Shown here: positions 56,503-64,000 of the stretch, in pieces
Position numbering within the stretch: the stretch's first letter is position 1
Layout of the letters: each line of letters opens with the position of its first letter
Assembly: GCF_037479095.1 (NCBI RefSeq)
Contig: NZ_JBBGZW010000001.1
Span: forward strand, 620,001-684,000
Origin: Pantoea nemavictus
GTDB taxonomy: Bacteria > Pseudomonadota > Gammaproteobacteria > Enterobacterales > Enterobacteriaceae
DNA: 64,000 nt
Reading direction: 5' to 3'
Position numbers and translations under genes: made by a program
The notes under the pieces: generated by a model
What the model was told of the DNA's origin: nothing
Databases searched by the model: none
What the model saw: only the letters and a program-made list of their open reading frames with translations

Positions 56503-57699
56503 TCAACGTTTCACTGTTTCCAGCACATCAATCCAGCCGTGTCCGGTGCTGACTTCGCTGCCGTGCAGCCAGCGACGCAGCATATTCATCGCCATCATCG
56601 CCACCACTTTTTGTCGCGTCTCTGCGTTATGACGACCATGCATGAACTTGACGCGTTGGCCCCAGCTCGCTTCCGGCGTGTGCAGTGCGATTGACACTTC
56701 ACCCTCTTCCAGATTTCCGACAGATAACGCCAGCGCGCAACCCTGTTGCTGCGCCCAATCACGTGTGCGCGCAACTTGCGATTCCAGATCTTCATCCTGA
56801 GCTGGCAGGATCTCCGCCTTGCTGAGCGCTACGTCCGCGGCCGCCAATTGCCAGTGAAGTAAACCTGCGGTGAACTGCTCGCTCAGCGCCAGACGGAAGC
56901 CACGATCCTGCAGTTCGCGCGCCAGCAGCGCCGGCAAACCTTCGGTGCCCTCAAAGATAGTGCATTCAGCCAGCAACAGTTTTACCTGCTGCCACACCTG
57001 CTCCATCGCCACGCGCTGATCGGCTGGCCCGGTGAGTTTGATCTCGATAATCGGCATTGATGAGCGATACCCCATCACCACACCTTCCGGCAGCGGTAAT
57101 GGCTCGAGCTCGGCGGCAATGTCACTTTCTCCGCGCCCAAAAGTGGTGAGGCGTAAACACAGCGGCGGCTCAGGCAACGCAAAGCGCGCTTTGAGACGCG
57201 GAATGATCTCCTGCTCGACCATCACCTTAAATTCCGACGGTACACCCGGCGTGAAGAAAATCCAGCAGCGATTGAGCTGCAATGCAAAGCCACATGCGGT
57301 GCCGACCGGGTTATCCAGCATCTCAGCATTTGCCGGAATTTCTGCCTGCTTGCGATTGCTCGGCGCCATAACGCGTCCGCGACTGGCAAACCAGGCTTCC
57401 ATTTTCTCCAGCCAGGCTTGTTGAATCACTAATTCACTACCGCTGGCGGTGGCGGCGGCCTGTGCGCTGAGATCGTCGCTGGTCGGCCCTAAACCGCCAT
57501 TGACAATCAGCACGTCGGCAATCTGGCTGCGGCTTTGCAGCGCTTCGATCAGCGACGTCATCGCATCACCGACGGTGCTGCGGCTGGTCATCGGTAATCC
57601 GTGCTGGAACAGCACATCGGCTAACCATGCGGCGTTGGTATCAACTATTTGCCCATGTAACACTTCATCGCCCGTTGAGAGCATTTCTACACGTATCAC
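56503..57699 (-). CDS. yfaY: YfaY, CinA-like protein
   Basis: The 398-residue protein has an N-terminal MoCF/CinA-type domain (EMLSTGDEVLHGQIVDTNA; VLIVNGGLGPTSDDLSAQAA; MAPSNRKQAEIP; NPVGTACGF; FFTPGVPSEFK) and a C-terminal CinA-like domain of the NMN-amidohydrolase fold. In the C-terminal part the usual TAESCTGG active-site motif is replaced by ALSEQFTAGLL, so deamidase activity is doubtful; E. coli YfaY is the same. The start codon is GTG, after AAGGAG. The gene order yfaE-yfaY differs from E. coli, where other genes intervene. Confidence 0.88.
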   Translation of the reverse strand: MIRVEMLSTGDEVLHGQIVDTNAAWLADVLFQHGLPMTSRSTVGDAMTSLIEALQSRSQIADVLIVNGGLGPTSDDLSAQAAATASGSELVIQQAWLEKMEAWFASRGRVMAPSNRKQAEIPANAEMLDNPVGTACGFALQLNRCWIFFTPGVPSEFKVMVEQEIIPRLKARFALPEPPLCLRLTTFGRGESDIAAELEPLPLPEGVVMGYRSSMPIIEIKLTGPADQRVAMEQVWQQVKLLLAECTIFEGTEGLPALLARELQDRGFRLALSEQFTAGLLHWQLAAADVALSKAEILPAQDEDLESQVARTRDWAQQQGCALALSVGNLEEGEVSIALHTPEASWGQRVKFMHGRHNAETRQKVVAMMAMNMLRRWLHGSEVSTGHGWIDVLETVKR

Positions 57700-57813
57700 G
57701 TTGCGTTCTCCTTATCCCTGTCGCTTTACTGTAGGAAGCGCGCAGGCGAAACACAATCGCGGATGATGCGAAAAGAGGATTTGGTAGGGAATGGGGTCAG
57801 GAAGAGCAGAAAT

Positions 57814-57837
57814 CGGGCGCGAAGCGAGTCGCGCCCG
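57814..57837 (-). terminator. Probable terminator of elaB
   Basis: CGGGCGCGA / TCGCGCCCG is a 9-base hairpin with a six-base loop, eight bases past the elaB stop. The T run is weak. Confidence 0.55.
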
Positions 57838-57844
57838 GCAGAAC

Positions 57845-58153
57845 TTAGCGTCGTGCCAGCAGTAAACCGACAAACAGGCCAGCGGCGGCACCGATGCCAA
57901 TCCCCTGCCACGGTTTTTCATGCACATAATCATCGGCGCGATAGGCCGCATTTTTGGCACGATAGTAATAGCTGTCTGACGCCTGGCTAACGCGTGATTT
58001 CACGTCTTCCAGCGCTTGTTCAGCTTTGAGTTTCAGTTCGATGTATTTCTGATCGGCCGGGTCACCCGAAGCGCGTAATACTTCTTCCAGCGTTTCGGTT
58101 AGCAGCGCCAGATCGTCGTCAAGGCGGGTTTCAAATTGGTCTGATGATGACAC
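57845..58153 (-). CDS. elaB: ElaB, tail-anchored ribosome-binding protein (DUF883)
   Basis: The 102-residue protein belongs to the ElaB/YqjD/YgaM family, which attaches inactive ribosomes to the inner membrane in stationary phase. It has a helical N-terminal coiled-coil part (QFETRLDDDLALLTETLEEVL) and a C-terminal membrane anchor (GIGIGAAAGLFVGLLLARR). RpoS-dependent expression is known in E. coli; no RpoS promoter was picked out here. The start is GTG, nine bases after GGAGG. Confidence 0.9.
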   Translation of the reverse strand: MSSSDQFETRLDDDLALLTETLEEVLRASGDPADQKYIELKLKAEQALEDVKSRVSQASDSYYYRAKNAAYRADDYVHEKPWQGIGIGAAAGLFVGLLLARR

Positions 58154-58461
58154 TATGTAGTTCCTCCATGTTCCTAACTCGTTGTGGTTTAACTATAGTC
58201 CTAAATTCCATTTTTGCTGGCGGCAAGCCTCCAGGAATTTACCGAGTTTCACCGCTCTCAATGCAAAGTTATGTTATCAGCGGCGTAGCGGCGCGAAATC
58301 TGCTTCGCTTATTTGATTAATCTGATAAATTTTCCGCAGACTGAATTTTTTAATTTCGCGACTGTCGTAACCCCCTGTAGCCTGACGCTCAGCGTCACAC
58401 ATGTGTGAAGCACGCACGACAGCCACAATACACCCGAGCAGCTAAGGATTAGATTTCCGGC
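58154..58461. other. Divergent region elaB / opgD
   Basis: About 308 bases with no ORF of note. It must hold the divergent promoters of elaB and opgD, but I could not assign -10/-35 elements with confidence. Confidence 0.4.
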
Positions 58462-60120
58462 ATGAATCGTAGAAAATTTATGAAAGCGTCCATGGCCCTC
58501 TCCGCCGTTAGCGGCATGACGGGCCTCTCCACGCTGTTTGCACAATCCGCCTGGGCCGATGAGGGTATCGCCGACGGTACCGCAGTTCGCTTCGATTTCG
58601 ATTCCCTGAAAAAGAAAGCCTCCGCTTTGGCAAAACAGCCCTGGGGCGGCGCACCCGGCCCCCTGCCCGACACGCTGGCCAATCTGACTCCTCAGGCCTA
58701 TAACGAAATTCAGTACGACGCCAATCACTCATTGTGGAACAACATCGCCGATCGCGAGCTTGATGTGCAGTTCTTCCACGTGGGGATGGGTTTCAAACGC
58801 CGCATCCGCATGTTCTCGGTGGATGCTGACAGCCGTGAAGCGCGCGAGATTCACTTCCGCCCGGAGCTGTTCAACTATCACAATGCCAACGTTGATACCA
58901 AACAGCTGGTCGGTAAAACCGATCTCGGCTTCGCCGGTTTCCGTGCGTTCAAAAAGCCAGAGCTGGCACGTCGCGATATCGTCTCGTTCCTGGGCGCCAG
59001 CTATTTCCGTGCGGTAGATGAGACGTTCCAGTACGGCTTGTCGGCACGCGGCGTGGCGGTCAACACCTTCAGCAACGGCAAAGAGGAGTTCCCGGACTTC
59101 ACTGCCTTCTGGTTCGAAACGCCAAAAGCCGATGACACCACATTTGTCGTGTATGCGCTGCTGGACGGCGCCAGCATCACCGGTGCCTACAAGTTCACCA
59201 TTCACTGCGAAGAGAAACGCGTGGTAATGGATGTAGAAAACCACCTGTTTGCCCGTAATGAAATCCGCCAGCTCGGCATCGCGCCAATGACCAGCATGTT
59301 CAGCTGCGGCACCAATGAGCGCCGCATGTGCAACACTTACCATCCGCAAATTCACGACTCCGATCGTTTGGCGATGTGGACCGGTGAAGGTGAATGGATT
59401 GCGCGCCCGCTCAATAACCCGCAGCGCTTGCAGTTCAACGCCTATCAAGACGAGAACCCGCGTGGATTCGGCCTGCTGCAGCTCGATCATGACTTCAAGA
59501 ATTATCAGGATGTGATTGGCTGGTACGACAAACGTCCAAGTCTGTGGGTGGAACCGATTGGCAAATGGGGCAAAGGCGCCATTAATGTGATGGAGATTCC
59601 TACCACCGGTGAAACGCTGGATAACATCGTCTGCTTCTGGCAGCCGTCAGAACCGGTGAAAGCCGGCAGCGAGTTCAACTTCCAGTACAAACTCTACTGG
59701 AGCCAGTTGCCGCCAGTGCGCAGTGGTTTAGCACGTGTCGATGCAACACGCACCGGAATTGGTGGCTTCCCGGAAGGTTGGGCGCCTGGCGAACACTTCC
59801 CGGATACGTGGTGCCGTCGCTTTGCCATTGATTTTGTCGGTGGCGATCTGAAAGCCGCTGCACCGAAAGGCATTGAGCCGGTGATTACCGTTTCTGACGG
59901 CACCTTCAAGCAGGTGGAGATTCTCTACGTCGAGCCGCTGAACGGTTACCGCATCCTGTTTGACTGGTATCCAAACAGCGATTCAACTAAACCGGTTGAT
60001 ATGCGCCTGTTCCTGCGTACTAAAGATGAGACGCTGAGTGAAACCTGGCTTTATCAGTACTTCCCGCCACCGCCGGATCAACGTAAGTATGTTGACGACC
60101 GGCAGATGACGCCGGGCTGA
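58462..60120 (+). CDS. opgD: OpgD (MdoD), Tat-exported glucan biosynthesis protein
   Basis: OpgD shapes osmoregulated periplasmic glucans and is close to OpgG. The 552-residue protein starts with a twin-arginine signal ([18 protein letters not shown], to QSAWA), and the MdoG-type family body runs from there. The family stretch [29 protein letters not shown] is present. It is the E. coli length (551). opgG/opgH are not in the window. Confidence 0.93.
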   Translation: MNRRKFMKASMALSAVSGMTGLSTLFAQSAWADEGIADGTAVRFDFDSLKKKASALAKQPWGGAPGPLPDTLANLTPQAYNEIQYDANHSLWNNIADRELDVQFFHVGMGFKRRIRMFSVDADSREAREIHFRPELFNYHNANVDTKQLVGKTDLGFAGFRAFKKPELARRDIVSFLGASYFRAVDETFQYGLSARGVAVNTFSNGKEEFPDFTAFWFETPKADDTTFVVYALLDGASITGAYKFTIHCEEKRVVMDVENHLFARNEIRQLGIAPMTSMFSCGTNERRMCNTYHPQIHDSDRLAMWTGEGEWIARPLNNPQRLQFNAYQDENPRGFGLLQLDHDFKNYQDVIGWYDKRPSLWVEPIGKWGKGAINVMEIPTTGETLDNIVCFWQPSEPVKAGSEFNFQYKLYWSQLPPVRSGLARVDATRTGIGGFPEGWAPGEHFPDTWCRRFAIDFVGGDLKAAAPKGIEPVITVSDGTFKQVEILYVEPLNGYRILFDWYPNSDSTKPVDMRLFLRTKDETLSETWLYQYFPPPPDQRKYVDDRQMTPG

Positions 60121-60122
60121 TG

Positions 60123-60152
60123 ATAACGGCGAGGAGCGATCCTCGCCGTTAT
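60123..60152. terminator. Dyad at the opgD / elaA junction
   Basis: ATAACGGCGAGGA / TCCTCGCCGTTAT forms a perfect 13-base hairpin with a four-base loop between the convergent genes, overlapping the elaA stop codon. T runs are weak on either side, so it may be a bidirectional terminator. Confidence 0.6.
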
Positions 60153-60601
60153 GCTTTCTGCATGCCGATGTGCGGAATATCATCTTCCATGTATACGTCA
60201 GTAACCGCTTTAAAGCCCAACCGACCGTAAAAACCTTCCAGATGCGCCTGCGCTGAGAGATAAATCGCGCGCTGTGGCCAATTCTTTTCGCAGCTCTCCA
60301 GCGCCTTCTCCATCAAACGGTATCCCAGCTTTAAACCGCGAGCCTCTTCAGAGACGATGACGCGTCCTATCAGCACAGGCGCAGACTCTAACGCTGGCGT
60401 CAGTACGCGCGCATAGGCCAGCAGTTTGCCGTCGAGAAATCCGAGAATATGGCGGTTATCGGCAGCCAAATCCTGTCCATCAATATCCTGATAGGGGCAG
60501 TTTTGCTCCACGATGAAGACGTGATTGCGCAGCGCCAACAGGGTATAGAGTTGTTTTGCCGTCAGTTCACTGTGATGGCAATCAAGCCAAAGCATTTCCA
60601 T
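60149..60601 (-). CDS. elaA: ElaA, GNAT-family acetyltransferase
   Basis: The 150-residue protein has the GNAT fold with acetyl-CoA-binding IGRVIVSEEARGLKLGYRLME and the ElaA signature VEQNCPYQDIDGQDL. The substrate is unknown. The ATG at 60601 follows AAGGA; the next ATG six bases on and an upstream frame are less likely. Confidence 0.9.
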   Translation of the reverse strand: MEMLWLDCHHSELTAKQLYTLLALRNHVFIVEQNCPYQDIDGQDLAADNRHILGFLDGKLLAYARVLTPALESAPVLIGRVIVSEEARGLKLGYRLMEKALESCEKNWPQRAIYLSAQAHLEGFYGRLGFKAVTDVYMEDDIPHIGMQKA

Positions 60602-60714
60602 GGTGCTTCCTTGTCTGAGCGAAAAAAGTGAATTCCGCCAGCGTATCACAGCAGCCTAAGTAAACGCAGTGCCTGCCGCGAGTTCGTACGACCAACGTGA
60701 CGCACCCTGCACTG

Positions 60715-62061
60715 TTATTTCACAATGCTGCGTGATGGCGTCCGCTTTTGCTGCCAAAGCTCATGGCGCAATTTAACACCTTGCCATAACCGGAGCGGCC
60801 ACAGCTGGCTCGACTGGGGTTCAATCACGCGTTTTAACAACCAGACATAATCCAGCGCCAATCCTGGCGTCCACGTCATCTCTTCTGCCCTGCCGCGGAT
60901 GACGCCAAGTAACCAGAAATTCGGATCGATAAACAAGCGCAGACCGGCAAAAGGTTGCTGCGCCAGAATCCCTTCTATCGCCACATCCAACGCCTGAATC
61001 ATGGTGGATGAGCAGTTACGTGCCGTGAGGTTATAAGTATTGTCAGTACGATAGCTGCGCCAGTAATTTTCCAGCGCTACCCGATTGTAGCGTTGAAAAA
61101 TGATCTGTTTATCAGGCGCACACCAATCTGCCACTTCCTCCGCCAGCGACGGCAAGAAGCGCCCGGCAACATCATTACTTTCCCCCGAACGGAGAATGGC
61201 GCGGAAATTACCCGAATCGCGATCGATGTTGTCCAGCGGATAGTGACTGATATAGAGATCGCTGCCGACTTCGAGCGCCGCGTGCCCGGTCGACACCACG
61301 CCATTGTTATCGACCGCTGCAATATAGCGATTGATCAACGGATAGCGTTCGCGCACCACACAGGCGCCAACCGGCGTCCAGATATACACGGTCAACGGGG
61401 CCGCGGCCAACTCCGCCGGAAAGGGAGGATGCGCATAGCGGCTACTGTGCCAGCGGCGTAATCCTGCCGCCTTGAACAGCGGCAACGCGGTTACCGAGCT
61501 ATTGTCGGTTAATAGATGCGCCTGACGCGCCATGAGGAGCAGATTGGTGCCGATACTCAGTAGCAACAGTGCGAAACAGAGCGGCACCGCAATGTGATGA
61601 TGAAACGGCCAGTTGCTGATGATCACAATACTCAGACCGAGCTCGACGATGCCGGTGAAGCAGTGCTTGCGCCAACGTACGCCGCGTAATACCCACGCCG
61701 CCGAGATGCGAAACAGGCCATCGAACAGGAACATCAATCCAAATAACACCGCTGATACGTCGTTATTGTCTGCAGGAATGTTGAATATCAGGAAGGCGAT
61801 GAAGAGAAAACCCAGCGCTTTCAGCAGCGTTAACCAGTCAATGCGTAGCTCTTTGCTGATGGCGAAGAACAGTTGCACCGCACCTTCCACGACGAACAGG
61901 ATGGCGAGCATATCCAGCGGTACCGACAACACGCCATCGCTGCCAATATCATAAAGAATCATTGCGGAGAGCAGGATTAACGCGATGCCACCCAGCGCGA
62001 GCCAATACCAGCGTCGACGCAATATCTGCGCGCCGGTAAGCAGGAAGATCAATTTGATCAT
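60715..62061 (-). CDS. HdeD-like membrane protein fused to a probable permuted NlpC/P60 (papain-like) domain
   Basis: The 448-residue protein has an N-terminal region of about six membrane segments (residues 1-178) like HdeD/DUF308 acid-resistance proteins. A soluble domain follows (~215-448). In it His260 (VVSTGHAALEVGSD) precedes Cys350 (LTARNCSSTM), the His-before-Cys order of permuted NlpC/P60 (YiiX/YaeF-like) enzymes. That suggests a hydrolase acting on peptides, lipids or amides, tethered to the inner membrane. No substrate is implied by the neighbours (elaA, nuoN). The assignment of the second domain is by motif only. Confidence 0.65.
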   Translation of the reverse strand: MIKLIFLLTGAQILRRRWYWLALGGIALILLSAMILYDIGSDGVLSVPLDMLAILFVVEGAVQLFFAISKELRIDWLTLLKALGFLFIAFLIFNIPADNNDVSAVLFGLMFLFDGLFRISAAWVLRGVRWRKHCFTGIVELGLSIVIISNWPFHHHIAVPLCFALLLLSIGTNLLLMARQAHLLTDNSSVTALPLFKAAGLRRWHSSRYAHPPFPAELAAAPLTVYIWTPVGACVVRERYPLINRYIAAVDNNGVVSTGHAALEVGSDLYISHYPLDNIDRDSGNFRAILRSGESNDVAGRFLPSLAEEVADWCAPDKQIIFQRYNRVALENYWRSYRTDNTYNLTARNCSSTMIQALDVAIEGILAQQPFAGLRLFIDPNFWLLGVIRGRAEEMTWTPGLALDYVWLLKRVIEPQSSQLWPLRLWQGVKLRHELWQQKRTPSRSIVK

Positions 62062-62130
62062 GTCGCCTCTGCGGAGGAATTAACACTGCTTAAAAATTAG
62101 CAACGTCAGCAGGGATTGTCAGATTTCAGG

Positions 62131-62159
62131 CAAAAAAAATCAGGCCCGCAGGCCTGATT
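62131..62159 (-). terminator. Terminator of the nuo operon
   Basis: On the reverse strand AATCAGGCC / GGCCTGATT with a four-base loop is followed by eight T. It lies about 22 bases after the nuoN stop. Confidence 0.93.
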
Positions 62160-62180
62160 CAGTGATGACATGGGTTTGGC

Positions 62181-63638
62181 TTACATCAATGGCTGAGCCA
62201 TCTGCACCAGCGTGATCAGCGGCTGCGGATAAACACCGAGCAGCAGTACCAGAATCGCAGAGATCAGCACCACAACACCACCCGCCGTAAACGCCCAGTT
62301 GGCTTGGGTGTCGCGGTTATGCAGTTCTGGCGGACTCAGATACAAGCTCACCGTTACGCGCAGATAATAGTAAAGACCAATCGCACTACCGGCTACCACG
62401 GCACCACTCAACCACCACAGATGTGCGTTCACACTTGAAGCGATCACGTAGAATTTACCGATGAAGCCGAGCGTCATCGGGATACCCGCCAGTGACAACA
62501 TCATCACCGTCATTACTGCTGACAGAATCGGACGATGCCAGAACAGGCCACGATAAGAGTAGAGCGTATCGGCATCCGGACCACGATATGGGCTCGACAT
62601 CAGGCTAACCACACCGAACGCACCAAGGCTGCTGAACAGATAACCAGCCAGATAAACACCGGCGGTTTCTAGCGACAGTTGATGCGTTTTCACCGCAATC
62701 AGCGCTACCAGTAAATATCCCAGATGCGCAATGGAGGAGTAACCCAGCAGACGCTTGATGTTGCTCTGAGAAATCGCCATCAGGTTACCGAACAGAATCG
62801 ACGCGAAGGCAATGATACCCAGCACGGTTCGAACGGCTTCGCTGTCAGTGACTGGCGCGTACATGAATAGACGCATAATCACGGCGAAAATCGCAATCTT
62901 ACTGGCGGTGGCGAGGAAGGTTGAAACCGGCGCAGGCGCACCCTGATAAACGTCTGGCGTCCACAGGTGGAACGGCACCAGCGACAGTTTAAAGCCCAGA
63001 CCGATAATCATCATGCCCAGACCCAGCAGCAGCAGCGGCTCCTGAATCATGCTATCGCTCAGGCTTTTGCCCAACTGCACAAAGCTCAGGCTGCCGGAGT
63101 CTGCATAAATCAGGGCGATACCGAACAGCAGGAAGGATGACGCTGCAGCTGACAGAATGGTGTATTTCAGTGACGCTTCCAGCGAACGTTTCTGGCGGAA
63201 GGCGTAACCAATCAAACCAAACAGCGGCAGAGAGAGCAGTTCGATGCCGATGAACAACGCCGCCAGATGGTTAGCGCTCGCCAGCACAATACCACCGAGA
63301 GCCGCAATCAGCACCAGCAGATAGAACTCATCTTTGTTGTCTGGGAAACCGGCCAACCATGGATAAGCAAAGGTGCAGGTGGCCAGGCTCGCTAACACCA
63401 CCAGCGCGGTGTAGAACATCGAATAGCCATCAACACGCAGCAGCGGCGTGACATCCATCGCCCCCGCCTGGCCGACAAACCACAGAGAAAACAGCGCAAT
63501 GTTAAGTCCGATCACGGTCAGCGTGGCATTAACAAAGTGATTGCGTCGCCACGCAATGGATAGCATCACCACCACCACCGTCAATCCGACGATCAACAGC
63601 GGCAGTAACGCGATCAGATGTTGAGGAGTTATTGTCAT
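62181..63638 (-). CDS. nuoN: NuoN, NADH dehydrogenase I subunit N
   Basis: NuoN is a proton-pumping antiporter-like subunit of respiratory complex I. The 485-residue protein has about 14 membrane segments, with the ubiquinone/proton channel sequences [22 protein letters not shown] and the lysine-bearing [13 protein letters not shown]. It is the last gene of the nuo operon, six bases after nuoM, and is followed by the terminator. Confidence 0.96.
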   Translation of the reverse strand: MTITPQHLIALLPLLIVGLTVVVVMLSIAWRRNHFVNATLTVIGLNIALFSLWFVGQAGAMDVTPLLRVDGYSMFYTALVVLASLATCTFAYPWLAGFPDNKDEFYLLVLIAALGGIVLASANHLAALFIGIELLSLPLFGLIGYAFRQKRSLEASLKYTILSAAASSFLLFGIALIYADSGSLSFVQLGKSLSDSMIQEPLLLLGLGMMIIGLGFKLSLVPFHLWTPDVYQGAPAPVSTFLATASKIAIFAVIMRLFMYAPVTDSEAVRTVLGIIAFASILFGNLMAISQSNIKRLLGYSSIAHLGYLLVALIAVKTHQLSLETAGVYLAGYLFSSLGAFGVVSLMSSPYRGPDADTLYSYRGLFWHRPILSAVMTVMMLSLAGIPMTLGFIGKFYVIASSVNAHLWWLSGAVVAGSAIGLYYYLRVTVSLYLSPPELHNRDTQANWAFTAGGVVVLISAILVLLLGVYPQPLITLVQMAQPLM

Positions 63639-63644
63639 GGCGAA

Positions 63645-64000
63645 TTACGGCCTTGTAGTTGAAATTGAAGCGGTAAACCACTGCTGAATATTGCTCATCG
63701 CAGCATGGGATGTGTCGAGGATTGGCTGCGGATAAATCCCCAGCAGCACCAGCAACACCACCAATACGCCGATAGTCATGAACTCACGCGGTGACATGCC
63801 TGGCAGCGGATCTTTTGACTTCGCTTCGCCGAAGTAAGCGCGCTGCATCATGATCAGCGAGTAAACCGACGCAAACACCAGACCAAAAGTCGCAATGACG
63901 ATAATCACCGGCACCACCTGGAAACTGCCGGTCAGAATCATAAATTCGCCGACAAAGTTACCGGTGCCCGGCATACCGAGGTTTGCAACCGCGAAGAACA
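63645..64000 (-). CDS. nuoM: NuoM, NADH dehydrogenase I subunit M (3' end only)
   Basis: The C-terminal 117 codons or so of NuoM run off the right edge. The frame reads FFAVANLGMPGTGNFVGEFM through to QWFTASISTTRP, with the family's EFMILTGSFQVVPVIIVIATFG segment. It is another proton-pumping antiporter-like subunit of complex I. The rest of nuoA-M is expected beyond the window. Confidence 0.95.
   Translation of the reverse strand, partial: FFAVANLGMPGTGNFVGEFMILTGSFQVVPVIIVIATFGLVFASVYSLIMMQRAYFGEAKSKDPLPGMSPREFMTIGVLVVLLVLLGIYPQPILDTSHAAMSNIQQWFTASISTTRP

Noticed and set aside
1..64000. Insertion sequence, prophage or CRISPR-Cas locus
   Set aside because: No transposase, integrase, phage structural gene, Cas gene or spacer array was found in either strand.

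Overview
The window is a stretch of enterobacterial chromosome. Gene content and protein sequences point to the Erwiniaceae (a Pantoea- or Erwinia-like organism); the genus is an inference. The backbone follows the Escherichia coli 47-51 min region: fruB / yeiW-yeiP-yeiR-lpxT-mepS-pdeN-yejABEF-yejG-bcr-rsuA-radD-rplY / yejK-yejL-yejM-tRNA-Pro / yojI-alkB-apbE-ompC-micF / rcsDB-rcsC-gyrA-ubiG-nrdAB-yfaE / yfaY-elaB-opgD-elaA / nuoN-nuoM. Both ends are cut: fruB at the left and nuoM at the right.

Region by region. 1-3.2 kb holds the fruB start with two Cra operators, yeiW, the EF-P paralogue yeiP, and the COG0523 metal GTPase yeiR behind a perfect palindrome that matches a Zur box. 2.5-6.2 kb has envelope genes: lpxT, the murein endopeptidase mepS and the c-di-GMP phosphodiesterase pdeN. 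6.2-11.7 kb is the yejABEF peptide importer. 12-16.7 kb has bcr, rsuA, radD and rplY. A 1296-residue serine-protease autotransporter (16.9-20.8 kb) sits between rplY and yejK, where E. coli has nothing. yejKLM and tRNA-Pro(GGG) follow, then an arsRBC/arsH arsenic cassette that shares a terminator with the tRNA, a 67-residue unknown protein and an orphan phosphopantetheinyl transferase.

The apbE-alkB-yojI operon (no ada) comes next, then two very small ORFs and a divergent TetR / NTF2-like pair with two almost identical palindromic operators. ompC and the divergent antisense RNA gene micF follow. Between micF and rcsD lies an accessory type I secretion locus: a 601-residue Ig-like-repeat protein, an LapB-type ABC exporter and an HlyD-type adaptor, with no outer-membrane partner in the window, followed by an MFS transporter.

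The right third is core: the Rcs envelope-stress phosphorelay, DNA gyrase A, ubiquinone methyltransferase, and class Ia ribonucleotide reductase with its ferredoxin behind an NrdR/DnaA-type control region. It ends with elaB, opgD, elaA, an unusual HdeD-like membrane protein fused to a probable permuted NlpC/P60 domain, and the end of the nuo operon.

Accessory genes are concentrated at three backbone joints: rplY/yejK, tRNA-Pro/yojI and micF/rcsD. I saw no insertion sequence, prophage or CRISPR array. Functions of named genes rest on recognised protein sequences from memory of E. coli homologues, not on database searches.
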